This document shows positions 52,491 through 61,240 of a stretch of DNA of 64,000 bases, piece after piece; the first letter of the stretch is position 1, and each line of letters starts with the position of its first letter. The DNA is from DSVZ01 sp964568145 (GTDB lineage: Bacteria; Verrucomicrobiota; Verrucomicrobiia; Limisphaerales; J093), in assembly GCA_964568145.1 (NCBI GenBank), contig CAZMOZ010000012.1, positions 1 through 64,000 on the forward strand, in the 5' to 3' direction. Under the pieces are notes generated by a model. The model saw nothing but the letters and a program-made list of their open reading frames with translations, searched no databases and was not told the origin of the DNA. A program made the position numbers and the translations under genes.

Positions 52491-52689
52491 AGCCATCCCG
52501 CCGCCGGGCGGGACCGGACTGCGGAAAACCACGAATGAACACCAAGGGACACGAGATCGAGTTTCAAGCTTCTGTAAGTTCAGGCAGGCGGTGCGCCAGC
52601 CGGTGATCTCGCTCAACGGAACGAAGCTTGGGAACGGTGCTCATTCGTGTCGGTTCGTGTCCAAGCGTGGTTGGATTGAACAGCCGCTG

Positions 52690-53679
52690 CTAGCGCGAAA
52701 CGCGCGCATTGGTGTTCAGGGGCGGCGGCGCGGTCCGCGGCAGCGGCGGGGGCGACTGAAAGCCCGGTGGCGACGGCGGCAGCGCCGAGCGCAGCCGACG
52801 CCACGCCAGCCGTTCTTCGGCGGACATCGCCTGCCAGCGGGCGGCGTTTTGGAGGAAGCGTTCCCGTTGCTCGGGCGACAGCGCGCTGAACCGATCCAGC
52901 GCCTCGACGACGCGCGCGCGCTGCGCCTCGGGCAGTTCGTCCAGGGCGCGCAACATCCGCGCCGCCTTCTCGCGGTCGGCCACGTCCAGGCGGGCCAGCA
53001 CCTTCGCCTTTTCGGCCGCGGTGAAGGTGAGGAACGACTCGAAGTGCCGGGTGATCCGGGCGCGGTCTTCCGCGGGGATGGCTTCCCAGCGTTCCAGGTC
53101 GCGCTCGATCCGCTGGCGCTGCGCCGCGGGAAGCTGGGCCGCCTCCGAACGCCGCACGGCGCGACCCGCGTCGCCCAGCAAGGGCAGGCCGCTGAACACC
53201 GCCTCGCTGGCCAGCAGTTCCTGCTGCTGGGCCGCCGGAAGCCGATCCCACGCCGCCAGGCGCTCGGCCACCAGCGCGCGGTATTCCGGCGGCACGCGAC
53301 GCAACTCCCCGCCGCGCCGCTCCGGCGTCAGGCGCAGCAGCGGCAGCAGGTAATGCCGCAGGTTCAGCAGATGCAGCCGCAATTCCCGGTCCGCGGCGGG
53401 CAACGTGTCGAACTCCGCCAGCCGCGCCTGCAGGTAGGCGCGTTGTTCGGGGGTGCGGGTGGCCAGGAATTGTTCCCGCGCGGCCGGCGGCATCGCCAGC
53501 AGTTCGCGAAACCGGTCCACCGGGCTCGGCGCGGGCGGAGGCGGGGGCGGCGGCTCGGGGAGCCGGGGCGGTGCCGCGACGGGTGGCGCGGCGCCTTCGC
53601 CAGCCAGAACAAGACCGCCCGCCAGCGCGGCCGCCAGACATAGCGCGGCAAACGAAAAGCGATGACGCGCGCGCCTCAC
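52690..53679 (-). CDS. DUF3106 protein, exported
   Basis: This protein of about 329 residues has a hydrophobic N-terminus (FSFAALCLAAALAGGLVLA), a poly-proline stretch, and repeated helical hairpins each with the DUF3106 signature of the type LPAAQQQELL, TPEQRAYLQARL and SPEQRERFLQNAARWQAMSAEER. Function is unknown; the family is common after sigma/anti-sigma genes, and a sensing or periplasmic scaffold role is only a guess. GTG 53679 lies 4 bp after the anti-sigma stop, so coupling is likely; ATG 53730 overlaps that gene. Confidence 0.8.
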   Translation of the reverse strand: MRRARHRFSFAALCLAAALAGGLVLAGEGAAPPVAAPPRLPEPPPPPPPAPSPVDRFRELLAMPPAAREQFLATRTPEQRAYLQARLAEFDTLPAADRELRLHLLNLRHYLLPLLRLTPERRGGELRRVPPEYRALVAERLAAWDRLPAAQQQELLASEAVFSGLPLLGDAGRAVRRSEAAQLPAAQRQRIERDLERWEAIPAEDRARITRHFESFLTFTAAEKAKVLARLDVADREKAARMLRALDELPEAQRARVVEALDRFSALSPEQRERFLQNAARWQAMSAEERLAWRRLRSALPPSPPGFQSPPPLPRTAPPPLNTNARVSR

Positions 53680-53683
53680 AACT

Positions 53684-54190
53684 TCACTCCAGAGCGCGCG
53701 CCAGGTCCTGCACGTCCGGCAGCGGACCATCCGGCAGACTCATCACGAGATCGAACTCGGCCAAGGCCTCCACGCTGGGCAGGTCGTCGGCGAGGGTCGA
53801 GAGCGCGGCCACGCTTTCCGCCACGCGGGCGCGGACTTGGGCGCGATGGTTGAGATGCCAGCCGGTCAGGGCAACCGCCAGCACCACGGCGGCCGTGGCC
53901 AGGCGCCAGGCCAGCCCCCAAGCCCGCCAGTGTTGACGCCAGCCCGCCAGCGCTGGCGAGGCCGGCCGTTCGGCTCGTTCGATGGCCGCCAGCACGTTTT
54001 CGCGGAACCGTGGCGACAGCGGCGCGGGCGGCAAGGCTGCCAGCAACCGGGTGAGCGCGATTTCCCCGGCCCAGTCCTCGCGCGCCTCCGGATGCTGCGC
54101 CAGCCGGGCGGAAAGCTCGGCGCGCTCGACCGCGGTGAGTTCGCGCCGGCGGGCGATTTCGATCAGTTGCTGGCCACGCGGATCGTTCAT
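53684..54190 (-). CDS. Probable anti-sigma factor
   Basis: This 168-residue protein has an N-terminal helical region (LTAVERAELSARLAQHPEA, EDWAGEIALTRLLAAL) and one membrane segment (AWRLATAAVVLAVALTGWHL). The remaining 60 residues form a periplasmic tail ending DLPSVEALAEFDLVM. The order sigma factor, this gene, DUF3106 on one strand supports an anti-sigma role. No zinc-binding HxxxCxxC motif of ZAS type is seen. It starts 49 bp after the sigma gene. Confidence 0.7.
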   Translation of the reverse strand: MNDPRGQQLIEIARRRELTAVERAELSARLAQHPEAREDWAGEIALTRLLAALPPAPLSPRFRENVLAAIERAERPASPALAGWRQHWRAWGLAWRLATAAVVLAVALTGWHLNHRAQVRARVAESVAALSTLADDLPSVEALAEFDLVMSLPDGPLPDVQDLARALE

Positions 54191-54239
54191 GGTTGATCTC
54201 GGAGTTGAATAACCGCCGGCGGCGCAAAGTTGCGGTGCC

Positions 54240-54845
54240 TCACGGCCCGGGCCATTCGCCGGTGCGCAAGTACGGCTTCAGCCGGCGTTTGAGCGTCTCG
54301 CGCCCGCGGTGAATCAGCGACTTCACCGCCGTGAGCGAGCAGCCCAGCACGGCGGCGATGTCCTCGTAAGACAGCTCCTGCTCGCGGCACAGCAGGATGG
54401 CGGTGCGCTGGTTTTCGGGCAGGTCGTTCAGCGCCTCCTGGATTTTGGCCTCGAGTTCGGCGTGCAAGGCGGACTCGACCGGTCCGGAGGCCCGGCGGTC
54501 CGGCAACGGCCGGCCGGCCTCGTCCTCGTGCTCGGGGTGCGGCGCGTCCAGCGACACCGCCGGGTGGCGGGTGCGGCGACGGAGTTCGTTCAGGCACAGG
54601 TTGCGGGCGATGGTGAACAGCCAGGTGGAAAACTTCGCGGAGACCCGGTAGCGCGCGGCGGACTTGTACACCTGGATGAAGACGTTTTGCGCGAGGTCCT
54701 CGGCTTCCGCGGCGTCGCCCAGGCTGCGGTACAGCAGGTTCGCGACCGACTGCTGGTACCTGGCCATCAACTCCTCGAAGGCGCGCGTGTCCCCGCGCTG
54801 GACGCGCAGCATCAGGGCGGCATCGGGGTCGCAGGGAGAACCCAT
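54240..54845 (-). CDS. ECF-type RNA polymerase sigma factor
   Basis: This 201-residue sigma-70 family protein has region 2 (AFEELMARYQQSVANLLYR, GDAAEAEDLAQNVFIQVYKSA, FSTWLFTIARNLCLNELRRR) and region 4 (DLPENQRTAILLCREQELSYEDIAAVLG, TAVKSLIHRGRETLKRRL). There is no sigma region 1.1 or 3, as in extracytoplasmic-function sigma factors. ATG 54845 is chosen (MGSPCDPDAALMLRVQRG). It heads a three-gene operon with a probable anti-sigma and DUF3106, so the proteins may form an envelope-stress switch. Confidence 0.92.
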   Translation of the reverse strand: MGSPCDPDAALMLRVQRGDTRAFEELMARYQQSVANLLYRSLGDAAEAEDLAQNVFIQVYKSAARYRVSAKFSTWLFTIARNLCLNELRRRTRHPAVSLDAPHPEHEDEAGRPLPDRRASGPVESALHAELEAKIQEALNDLPENQRTAILLCREQELSYEDIAAVLGCSLTAVKSLIHRGRETLKRRLKPYLRTGEWPGP

Positions 54846-55064
54846 CGGCTTGGACTCTACCAAACACCCGCTTATGAACAAGGTTGCGACGGAAAGCCGG
54901 GTCCTGTCGGGGCGCATCTCAATTTCTTGCAGGCACTACCGCCGTCAGGGTGGCGGCCGGCTTCCAGCCGGGCGGTGGGGTGCGAGCGGGACCAGCGGGC
55001 GGCCGGGCTGTCCGCTGATCGCTTCCGGGCTTCCCTGCCCGGGCGTTTTCGGCAAAGTTGCGGT

Positions 55065-55499
55065 GTGCCGCCCAGCAATCGTCCCCCAAGCGTCGGCGTC
55101 ACGCTGGTCGAAGATGACCGGCGGACGCGCGAGGATTTGGGCGCGGGCGCCGTGGGCTACATCCTCAAGCGCGATCCGCCCGCCGAGATCGTGCGCGCGG
55201 TCTTCGACGCCGCGGCGGGCGGAGCGCCCATGTCGCCGTCCATCGCGCGCAAAGTGATCCAGCATTTCCGCGCCCCGCTGCCCGGCCCGCTTCAACCATC
55301 GAACGACGAAGGTCACCTCAGCCCGCGCGAGCGCCAGATCGTTGAACGTCTGGCCACAGGCTATGCTTACAAGGAGATCGCCGGGAGCCTGGGCCTGTCC
55401 ATCGAGACGGTCCGCACCCATCTCAAACGCGTGTACCGCAAACTTCGTGTCCCTTCAGGCGCTGCGGCCGTCGCGAAGACGCTCGGGCGAAGGGGCTGA
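55065..55499 (+). pseudogene. NarL-type response regulator lacking most of its receiver domain
   Basis: From GTG 55065 (VPPSNRPPSVGVTLVEDDRR) the protein has 144 residues. Compared with the full copy at 56766, an in-frame block of about 77 residues (between ...REDLG and GAVGYILKRDPP) is missing, including the phosphoacceptor strand. The linker and LuxR/GerE helix-turn-helix (LSPRERQIVERLATGYAYKEI, VRTHLKRVYRKL) are intact. The C-terminal 284 bp of coding DNA and 234 bp beyond it (55215-55732) are identical to 57147-57664. It could be a phosphorylation-independent DNA-binding regulator, or a decayed duplicate. Confidence 0.72.
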
Positions 55500-55732
55500 C
55501 AACTGCGGGCGCGCGCCTCGTCGCCTCTCAGCGGCGGGAACCTCCCACTTTCGCCCACAGGATCCTAACCGCATGTTCCCGGCAACTTCGTTGCGAACCC
55601 GTCCATCCCAGATGCCGGTGCCGTGTCCCCCAACCGGGTGACTATCGGAAGACCTACCCGGGGTTACACTCACGACCAATGGCCGCCGGAGCGCATCCAA
55701 AAGACAGATGCCAATCGCTCGCGGTAGCCGGA
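55215..55732 (+). repeat. 518-bp perfect direct repeat, copy 1
   Basis: As far as reading by eye shows, this segment is identical base for base to 57147-57664, offset 1932. It covers the last third of the response-regulator coding sequence, the gap after it, and ends 29 bp before the PEP-CTERM gene at 55761. The sequences diverge on both sides, at GCCGCGGCGGGC/GCCGTAGCGGGC on the left and GCCGGAT/GCCGGAC on the right. Confidence 0.85.
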
Positions 55733-55760
55733 TCGAACCAAACAAACAACGTGTCACACC

Positions 55761-56396
55761 ATGAATTACCGAACCTGCGGTGCGTGCAGCGTGGGAGGGG
55801 CCGTCCTCCTATCGGGCCTTCTCGCTCATGCATTTCCGATCGCCCCTCTGGGGACCGAAGGTTACGTCGTGATCGCCACAACCGTGGACCCCATCACGGT
55901 AACCTATGAAGGCAACAGCGCCGCCTACAGCAACGATTTGTACTTAGAGCGTAACGCGTTAGGGAATCCAGGGCTGGACGGCGACAGCTCTAACGACTTC
56001 TTCATTTTCAACAATCATGCCAGCGTTGTGGGATCCAGCTTGGATCTGGGCGCATTTGCCCCGGGAACGGAGCTGGTGTTCAGGCTGTACGTTCACAATA
56101 CGGGGTACAGTTACTTTTCTGGCCCCGGCACAAGGAACCCCGACGGCCTCCCCCATGCGCGAGTCCAGGACAACTGGGAGCCTCTCACTACGCTGGTCAG
56201 CTTCGAGGACCTGTTCGGAACTCCCGAATATCCAGGGGGCTACAATGATCTCAGTTTCAGCTTCACCAATACGCGGGCCGCGGTTCCAGAGCCGGCCGCC
56301 GCCGGTGTGCTGTTTGGACTTGCCGCCTTGGGGGTGGGAATCCTCGGCCGCCGCCTCCGACACGCCCAAACGCGTCAGATCGGCAGCGCCCCTTGA
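55761..56396 (+). CDS. PEP-CTERM sorting-domain protein
   Basis: This 211-residue exported protein has a signal peptide (GGAVLLSGLLAHAFPI) and a beta-rich middle. It ends in a PEP-CTERM tripartite anchor: VPEPAAAG, hydrophobic AGVLFGLAALGVGILG and basic RRLRH. Such proteins are processed by exosortase and fixed at the surface or exopolysaccharide. Function of the middle domain is unknown. It lies 29 bp after the 518-bp repeat, and no exosortase gene is in this window. Confidence 0.85.
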   Translation: MNYRTCGACSVGGAVLLSGLLAHAFPIAPLGTEGYVVIATTVDPITVTYEGNSAAYSNDLYLERNALGNPGLDGDSSNDFFIFNNHASVVGSSLDLGAFAPGTELVFRLYVHNTGYSYFSGPGTRNPDGLPHARVQDNWEPLTTLVSFEDLFGTPEYPGGYNDLSFSFTNTRAAVPEPAAAGVLFGLAALGVGILGRRLRHAQTRQIGSAP

Positions 56397-56765
56397 ACTC
56401 GGGCGAGTCGGTCTGCCCCTGATGTCCGTGGATAAGCCCGGCAGCCTGGTGGAGCGTCGGGAAACAGTACTGGACGTACCCCGTCGGCTCACGACGAAAG
56501 ACGACATGCTGGAGGGCAACCGGTAGTGCTCCTGGCGGGTCCGCGCGGCATCTGACGAGAACCCCGAAGATTGGTGCGATTGGTGTGCGTCCCGGACCTG
56601 GCCGTAGAGGCCGCACCAAGCCTCGGCGACCGTGTGGCGACACGCCCCTTGGTGGCCAGACCGTGAGGGCGCACCGCCGTTAGGACCACCCGCGCTCGGC
56701 CCGTGGCGCGGGCCTTGAGGCCTTGAGCCTTGCCTTCCAGCCCGCCTTTCGGGTATCCGTTGGGC
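56397..56765. other. Intergenic between PEP-CTERM gene and response regulator
   Basis: About 370 bases hold no gene that can be supported. GC content is somewhat lower than in neighbours. It should contain the promoter of the response-regulator gene. No hairpin with a T-run is clear after the PEP-CTERM stop. Confidence 0.35.
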
Positions 56766-57431
56766 GTGCTGCCGGACCGCCGCGCACAAGAGATCGGTGT
56801 CTCGCTGGTCGAGGATGACCCGCGGACCTGCGAGGACTTGAGCGCACTGGTGTCCAGTTCCCCCGGCCTGCACCTGGTCAGCACCCACCCCACCGCCGCA
56901 GACGCATTGGAACGCCTCCCACTGGGCACCACCCAAGTGGCCCTGGTGGACATCCAGTTGCCGCGCCTCTCCGGTGTAGAGTGCACCCAACGTCTCTTCC
57001 GCCGGGACCCTGATCTGCTGGTCCTCATGCTCACCGTCCACGACGACACCGTCCGCCTGTTCGATTCCCTCCGCGCCGGTGCGGTCGGTTCCATCCCCAA
57101 GCGCGATCCGCCCGGCGACATCGTCCAATCGGTCTTCAACGCCGTAGCGGGCGGAGCGCCCATGTCGCCGTCCATCGCGCGCAAAGTGATCCAGCATTTC
57201 CGCGCCCCGCTGCCCGGCCCGCTTCAACCATCGAACGACGAAGGTCACCTCAGCCCGCGCGAGCGCCAGATCGTTGAACGTCTGGCCACAGGCTATGCTT
57301 ACAAGGAGATCGCCGGGAGCCTGGGCCTGTCCATCGAGACGGTCCGCACCCATCTCAAACGCGTGTACCGCAAACTTCGTGTCCCTTCAGGCGCTGCGGC
57401 CGTCGCGAAGACGCTCGGGCGAAGGGGCTGA
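56766..57431 (+). CDS. NarL/FixJ-family response regulator
   Basis: This 221-residue protein from GTG 56766 has a receiver domain with acidic pair VSLVEDD (17-18), phosphoacceptor D62 in VALVDIQLPRLSG, VLMLTVHDD with the switch Thr, and lysine in SIPKRDPP. The LuxR HTH at the end is LSPRERQIVERLATGYAYKEI and SIETVRTHLKRVYRKLRV. It is a plausible partner for the FG-GAP histidine kinase at 61241, which is of the HisKA_3 type that usually pairs with NarL-like regulators; the pairing is inferred. Upstream TTG 56730 is an alternative start. Confidence 0.88.
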   Translation: MLPDRRAQEIGVSLVEDDPRTCEDLSALVSSSPGLHLVSTHPTAADALERLPLGTTQVALVDIQLPRLSGVECTQRLFRRDPDLLVLMLTVHDDTVRLFDSLRAGAVGSIPKRDPPGDIVQSVFNAVAGGAPMSPSIARKVIQHFRAPLPGPLQPSNDEGHLSPRERQIVERLATGYAYKEIAGSLGLSIETVRTHLKRVYRKLRVPSGAAAVAKTLGRRG

Positions 57432-57664
57432 CAACTGCGGGCGCGCGCCTCGTCGCCTCTCAGCGGCGGGAACCTCCCACTTTCGCCCACAGGATCCTAA
57501 CCGCATGTTCCCGGCAACTTCGTTGCGAACCCGTCCATCCCAGATGCCGGTGCCGTGTCCCCCAACCGGGTGACTATCGGAAGACCTACCCGGGGTTACA
57601 CTCACGACCAATGGCCGCCGGAGCGCATCCAAAAGACAGATGCCAATCGCTCGCGGTAGCCGGA
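57147..57664 (+). repeat. 518-bp perfect direct repeat, copy 2
   Basis: This is identical to 55215-55732 (see that entry). This copy ends 122 bp before the PEP-CTERM start chosen at 57786, so both PEP-CTERM genes have the same sequence behind a response-regulator end. Recombination between the copies would remove 1932 bp including one PEP-CTERM gene. Confidence 0.85.
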
Positions 57665-57785
57665 CCGCAGCAGTGATACGAACAATTGCCTGAACAGCGT
57701 TGTCGATGCGTCAACCAAGCTGCACGTGAACGTGAACACTCGGAAAACTCTGTCGAATGCCACTGTCATAACCATCGCCATAGCT

Positions 57786-58460
57786 ATGAATCTCCTTCAG
57801 AGAGCCATCCTGTTAACTGCGGCAATCCTCCCTGTCAATGCCGCGATCGTTGGATACGAGACCTCGTACACCGTGACATTGGACTCCGGTGTTCCCAACA
57901 TCACCAACCTTCAACTCATCGAGGAAGCTCACTCCAGTGAGTTAGGAGGGTTCTGGAGTCAGGGGGGACCGGCGATGGCATTCGGTGGCACGACCACAGC
58001 GCTCGCCGGTTTCATCTATGACTGTCCGTGTCTCCCAGTTGCCTCCATCTTTGGCGGGATTATTACCGATACACTTGGACAACATAGCTTTGCCTTGTTC
58101 ATGGACGACTACGCTGCCAGCTTGGTCGAAGGCACTGACTGGTCGGCGGCCTTTACCGGTATTAACGAAGGCGAGTTGATCTCAGGCTTCCCCGATGGAG
58201 CGGTGAGCTTCTTCAGCTTCGCTTTCGCCGCGCAATCCAGCATCCAGGATTCGGGTGGCCAAACAGTCTCGGCACTGTTTGATCCCTCGGGGAGTTTCAG
58301 CGTCCTGAGGTGGTCAGACGGTGTGCGCATTGGTTTTGGGACGGGAACAGTCACGCCGATATTCGGGACTGTGCCTGAGCCGAGTGGCACGCTCTACTTC
58401 GGATGCGCCCTCGGACTATTCTGTCTATGGAGACAAGCTCGTACCGAAGGTGAGAAGTAG
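57786..58460 (+). CDS. PEP-CTERM sorting-domain protein
   Basis: This 224-residue exported protein has a signal peptide (LLQRAILLTAAILPVNAAIV). The middle is a beta-rich domain (TSYTVTLDSGVPNITNLQLI, SFALFMDDYAASLVEGTDW). The anchor is VPEPSGTLYFGCALGLFCLW followed by RQARTEGEK. It is unrelated in sequence to the PEP-CTERM protein at 55761. ATG 57786 is chosen; ATG 57726 would add a 20-residue leader. The next gene begins 7 bp later, so co-transcription is likely. Confidence 0.82.
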   Translation: MNLLQRAILLTAAILPVNAAIVGYETSYTVTLDSGVPNITNLQLIEEAHSSELGGFWSQGGPAMAFGGTTTALAGFIYDCPCLPVASIFGGIITDTLGQHSFALFMDDYAASLVEGTDWSAAFTGINEGELISGFPDGAVSFFSFAFAAQSSIQDSGGQTVSALFDPSGSFSVLRWSDGVRIGFGTGTVTPIFGTVPEPSGTLYFGCALGLFCLWRQARTEGEK

Positions 58461-58466
58461 CATTTA

Positions 58467-59387
58467 ATGACCGGCGCGACGATTCCATGTGGTCCGAGAA
58501 GCCGACTGGTCCTTCGGTGGCTTCTGCTCATTGGCTGCGCGGCCACACTGGCGGATGAACCATCCGAAGGTCCCAGGATTGGCTGGACCATCGAGAATGG
58601 CTTCCTGCGCCTGCTCATTCCGCAAGACCCGCAGAACTACTACATCCTGGAGCACACCGCGAGCCTGGACGAAGCTGATCCCATTGCCATGAACCTCGGC
58701 TTTTGGGGGCCGGTCTGGGTCAAGGACATCCCAATGGCGGCCGACGCGGAGTTCTTCCCGCTCCTCGCCGTGCCGGCCTTCGCTCCCCGTGACACCGACG
58801 GCGACGGCATTGACGACGTTTATGAACTCCTTCACAGCAAGGACCGTAAACTAGATTCCCTCAACCGCGCCGATGTCCTGCTGGATCCTGATAGCGACGG
58901 CATCACCAACTTGGAGGAGTACCGGAGGAAGTTCGGCTACGGGGTGGGTCCGCCGGAGGTTTTCAGCCGCGAAGTGAGTCTGTGGAACTTCGGCGCGCCG
59001 ACGGCCCATCTGGAAGCGTTCTCGGTGGAGTTGTCTGTTTACAATGCAAGTCCCGGCTCGGGGCCACCGCCCAGCGATGCCCACGAGATGTTCAGCCGGG
59101 AGGTGAGTGTCTTTAACCTCGGCTCGCTGCCGGACGGTCGCCTCGAGGCCATCTCGCGCGAGACCAGCGTGTACAACTTCGGTTCGCCTCCGGCCCGCCT
59201 CGAAGCCATCTCGCGCGAACTCTCGCTCTACAACGCGGGTCCCGGTTCGGGACCGCCGGCTACGGATCTCGCGGAAGCAACCTCGCGAGAGGTGAGCGTC
59301 TTCAATTTCGGAGAGCCGACCGCCCGTCTTGAGGCCATCTCACGGGAAGCGTCGATCCTCAATTACCAGGAACCGATCAACCCCTGA
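58467..59387 (+). CDS. Exported protein with calcium motifs and seven SREVSVFN-type repeats
   Basis: This 306-residue protein has an N-terminal signal (LRWLLLIGCAATLADE) and a thrombospondin type 3-like calcium stretch (DTDGDGIDDVYELL at 109-122 and DPDSDGITNLEEYRRKFGYG at 140-159). Seven repeats of the form SRE-V-S-x-F-N follow, starting at 167, 186, 210, 230, 249, 273 and 292. Spacings are 19, 24, 20, 19, 24 and 19, so a 43-residue double unit repeats. The last ends EPINP with no anchor. Function is unknown. It lies 7 bp after a PEP-CTERM gene and 62 bp before the next. Confidence 0.75.
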   Translation: MTGATIPCGPRSRLVLRWLLLIGCAATLADEPSEGPRIGWTIENGFLRLLIPQDPQNYYILEHTASLDEADPIAMNLGFWGPVWVKDIPMAADAEFFPLLAVPAFAPRDTDGDGIDDVYELLHSKDRKLDSLNRADVLLDPDSDGITNLEEYRRKFGYGVGPPEVFSREVSLWNFGAPTAHLEAFSVELSVYNASPGSGPPPSDAHEMFSREVSVFNLGSLPDGRLEAISRETSVYNFGSPPARLEAISRELSLYNAGPGSGPPATDLAEATSREVSVFNFGEPTARLEAISREASILNYQEPINP

Positions 59388-59449
59388 AACGCCAGCCCAT
59401 CATGTTCATGCAACCACGAATCTGCAAAAGACCAGCCTTGGAGCCGCAC

Positions 59450-60670
59450 ATGAAGCCTAGAATCGCCCTGCTTCTCATTCTGATTATCTTTGCGGTTGTC
59501 TCGCCGCTGGCGGAGGCCCAACTTTCCATTCCCAGCGATGGTTCCGATGGCGACTTTGCCCCCATCGGCGACGTGGAGGTGGATTTGTCCCAAGCCGTGC
59601 CCGGTCGTTGGGATGACACCAACGCCGCCAACGCCGGCAAAGGCATTTATGACAGAGACAAATGGGCCATTGTGTTCAAGTACAGGTCGGTCAACGTCGG
59701 GGGAATCACCGACGACCAGGGCCGCCTGATCGGTGCCAGAGTGAACTTTAAGAACCACCCCTCGCGTGCCCCCGTTGTCTGGTTGGTACATGGTGACGTC
59801 CAGGTGAACGGCATCATTGACCTGAATGGCGAAACTCGCAGGGGCTTTGACGCGCGCATCAATGCAGAGCCAGGTCCGGGTGGGTTTCGCGGAAGCGCAT
59901 GGACGGATGTCAGTCAAGGAAACGGATTCGGTCCCGGGGGCGGCGGTGGGGGCTTTTTCGGTCATGCCTACGGTGGCCAGTACGCAAGCGTTTACGGCAA
60001 TCCAGAAGTGCTGCCACTCATCGGGGGGTCGGGGGGTAGCACCAGCAGCTTCGGGTACGACGGCGGCGGTGGAGCGATTCTCATCGCGGCCAACGGAACC
60101 GTCGCCATCAATGGCCGCATCATGTCCAACGGCAGGGGCGGCGATAATCCAACGCTGAACTCCGCATCGTCGGGCGCCGTCAGGGTCATTGCTAATCGCA
60201 TCGTGGGAGCCGGCGAAATTGACTGTGTCAAAGATGGACGCATTCGCCTCGAGGCCAAGGAGCCTATTGGCCCGGAATTCGACTTGGACACCTATCCGGA
60301 CACCGTCGTCGTCAGCCCAGCCACTCCGCCACGCATCTGGCCGCCGGACAACGCCCCGTGGGTTCGTGTCTTGAGCGTGGATGGGCAGGAGCCCCGGGCG
60401 GACCCAGAGGCAGGTTTGGAGAGGTCTGCCGATCTGGGGCTTCAGAATGACAATCCTGTGACCATTGTTCTGCAGACTCGGAACCTACCGCTTGAGGGAG
60501 CGGTGTATCTCCGAATCGCCCCCAAGTGGGCATCTGGCTTCCAAGGAGCGAATGCCTTTGCAGTGCGCGCAACGTACGTCAGCGGAACCCAAACTGAAGC
60601 GCTTTGGCGAGTGGAAACGAAACTCCCGAAAGGATTTACCGTTCTCCAAGCACGGGCGGTTGCGCCCTGA
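59450..60670 (+). CDS. Exported glycine-rich protein, unknown function
   Basis: This 406-residue protein has a signal peptide (IALLLILIIFAVVSPLAEAQ) and a beta-rich first half (VVWLVHGDVQVNGIIDLNG). A glycine-rich tract lies near residues 160-215 (GFGPGGGGGGFFGH, GGSGGSTSSFGYDGGGGAI), and the end is MPKGFTVLQARAVAP-like. Proteins of this shape occur often in Verrucomicrobiota and Planctomycetota genomes and are unnamed. There is no PEP-CTERM anchor. ATG 59450 is set by the signal peptide. It likely belongs to the same transcript as the two genes before it. Confidence 0.7.
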   Translation: MKPRIALLLILIIFAVVSPLAEAQLSIPSDGSDGDFAPIGDVEVDLSQAVPGRWDDTNAANAGKGIYDRDKWAIVFKYRSVNVGGITDDQGRLIGARVNFKNHPSRAPVVWLVHGDVQVNGIIDLNGETRRGFDARINAEPGPGGFRGSAWTDVSQGNGFGPGGGGGGFFGHAYGGQYASVYGNPEVLPLIGGSGGSTSSFGYDGGGGAILIAANGTVAINGRIMSNGRGGDNPTLNSASSGAVRVIANRIVGAGEIDCVKDGRIRLEAKEPIGPEFDLDTYPDTVVVSPATPPRIWPPDNAPWVRVLSVDGQEPRADPEAGLERSADLGLQNDNPVTIVLQTRNLPLEGAVYLRIAPKWASGFQGANAFAVRATYVSGTQTEALWRVETKLPKGFTVLQARAVAP

Positions 60671-61240
60671 ACGTTTCCTCCCGCCTCCCTGTGGCAGGCT
60701 GGCAGTGTGCAAGAGACTATGGGAACAGCCAAGCACCTCAGTCAACGGCGCCGGAGACGACTTGACCGCGAGGCGGGGAGAAGCCGCGTCACGAAGGCTC
60801 GCGGTGTAAGGGGGGAACTCCGGGTTTTGGTTTGTGGAATGATCAACCTATCCTGGGCAAGGCCCCCGCGACCCTGCTGGTCCGCGCAGCCGCGCCGTGC
60901 GTGCCCCTGAAGAGGCCGATTGTCGCGTTGTCGTGGTGGCCAGCGTTGGGGGGCGGTGCCACAAGGACCGAGAAGCCGCCAGGAGTGATGGCGTACGCGC
61001 ACCGCTGGCCTTCCCCGGATAGAATAGAGTGGGGAACCCATTGGGCTGACGTCCGACCGCCGTGCGCCGGTAATCTGGAAACCGGGTGCGACGTCGGACG
61101 TCGCCCATGCAGGTGGCTGCCTGAGGACAGGTGCTCGAGCGCGACCGTCTGCAGACCAGTCGTCGCAGTTCAGAACAGCCGGTGCGAACGCCCAATTCAC
61201 TTTACATCGGTAACCCGACGGCGTTGGCTGGCGCCGCACA
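60671..61240. other. Intergenic, no gene seen
   Basis: About 570 bases lie between the glycine-rich protein gene and the histidine kinase gene. No coding stretch resembles a known protein in either direction. The palindrome GCGACGTC-GG-ACGTCGC lies near 61088-61104. GGATAGAATAGAGTGGGG (about 61018) is the most AT-rich tract and could hold a promoter, but the kinase start is 220 bp further on. Confidence 0.35.

Noticed and set aside
56397..56765. A decayed transposase on the minus strand between the PEP-CTERM gene and the regulator
   Set aside because: The translated stretch has no DDE or Y1 motif and no frame longer than chance at this base composition.
55215..57664. IS element as cause of the 518-bp duplication
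   Set aside because: There is no transposase, terminal inverted repeat or target duplication at the borders.
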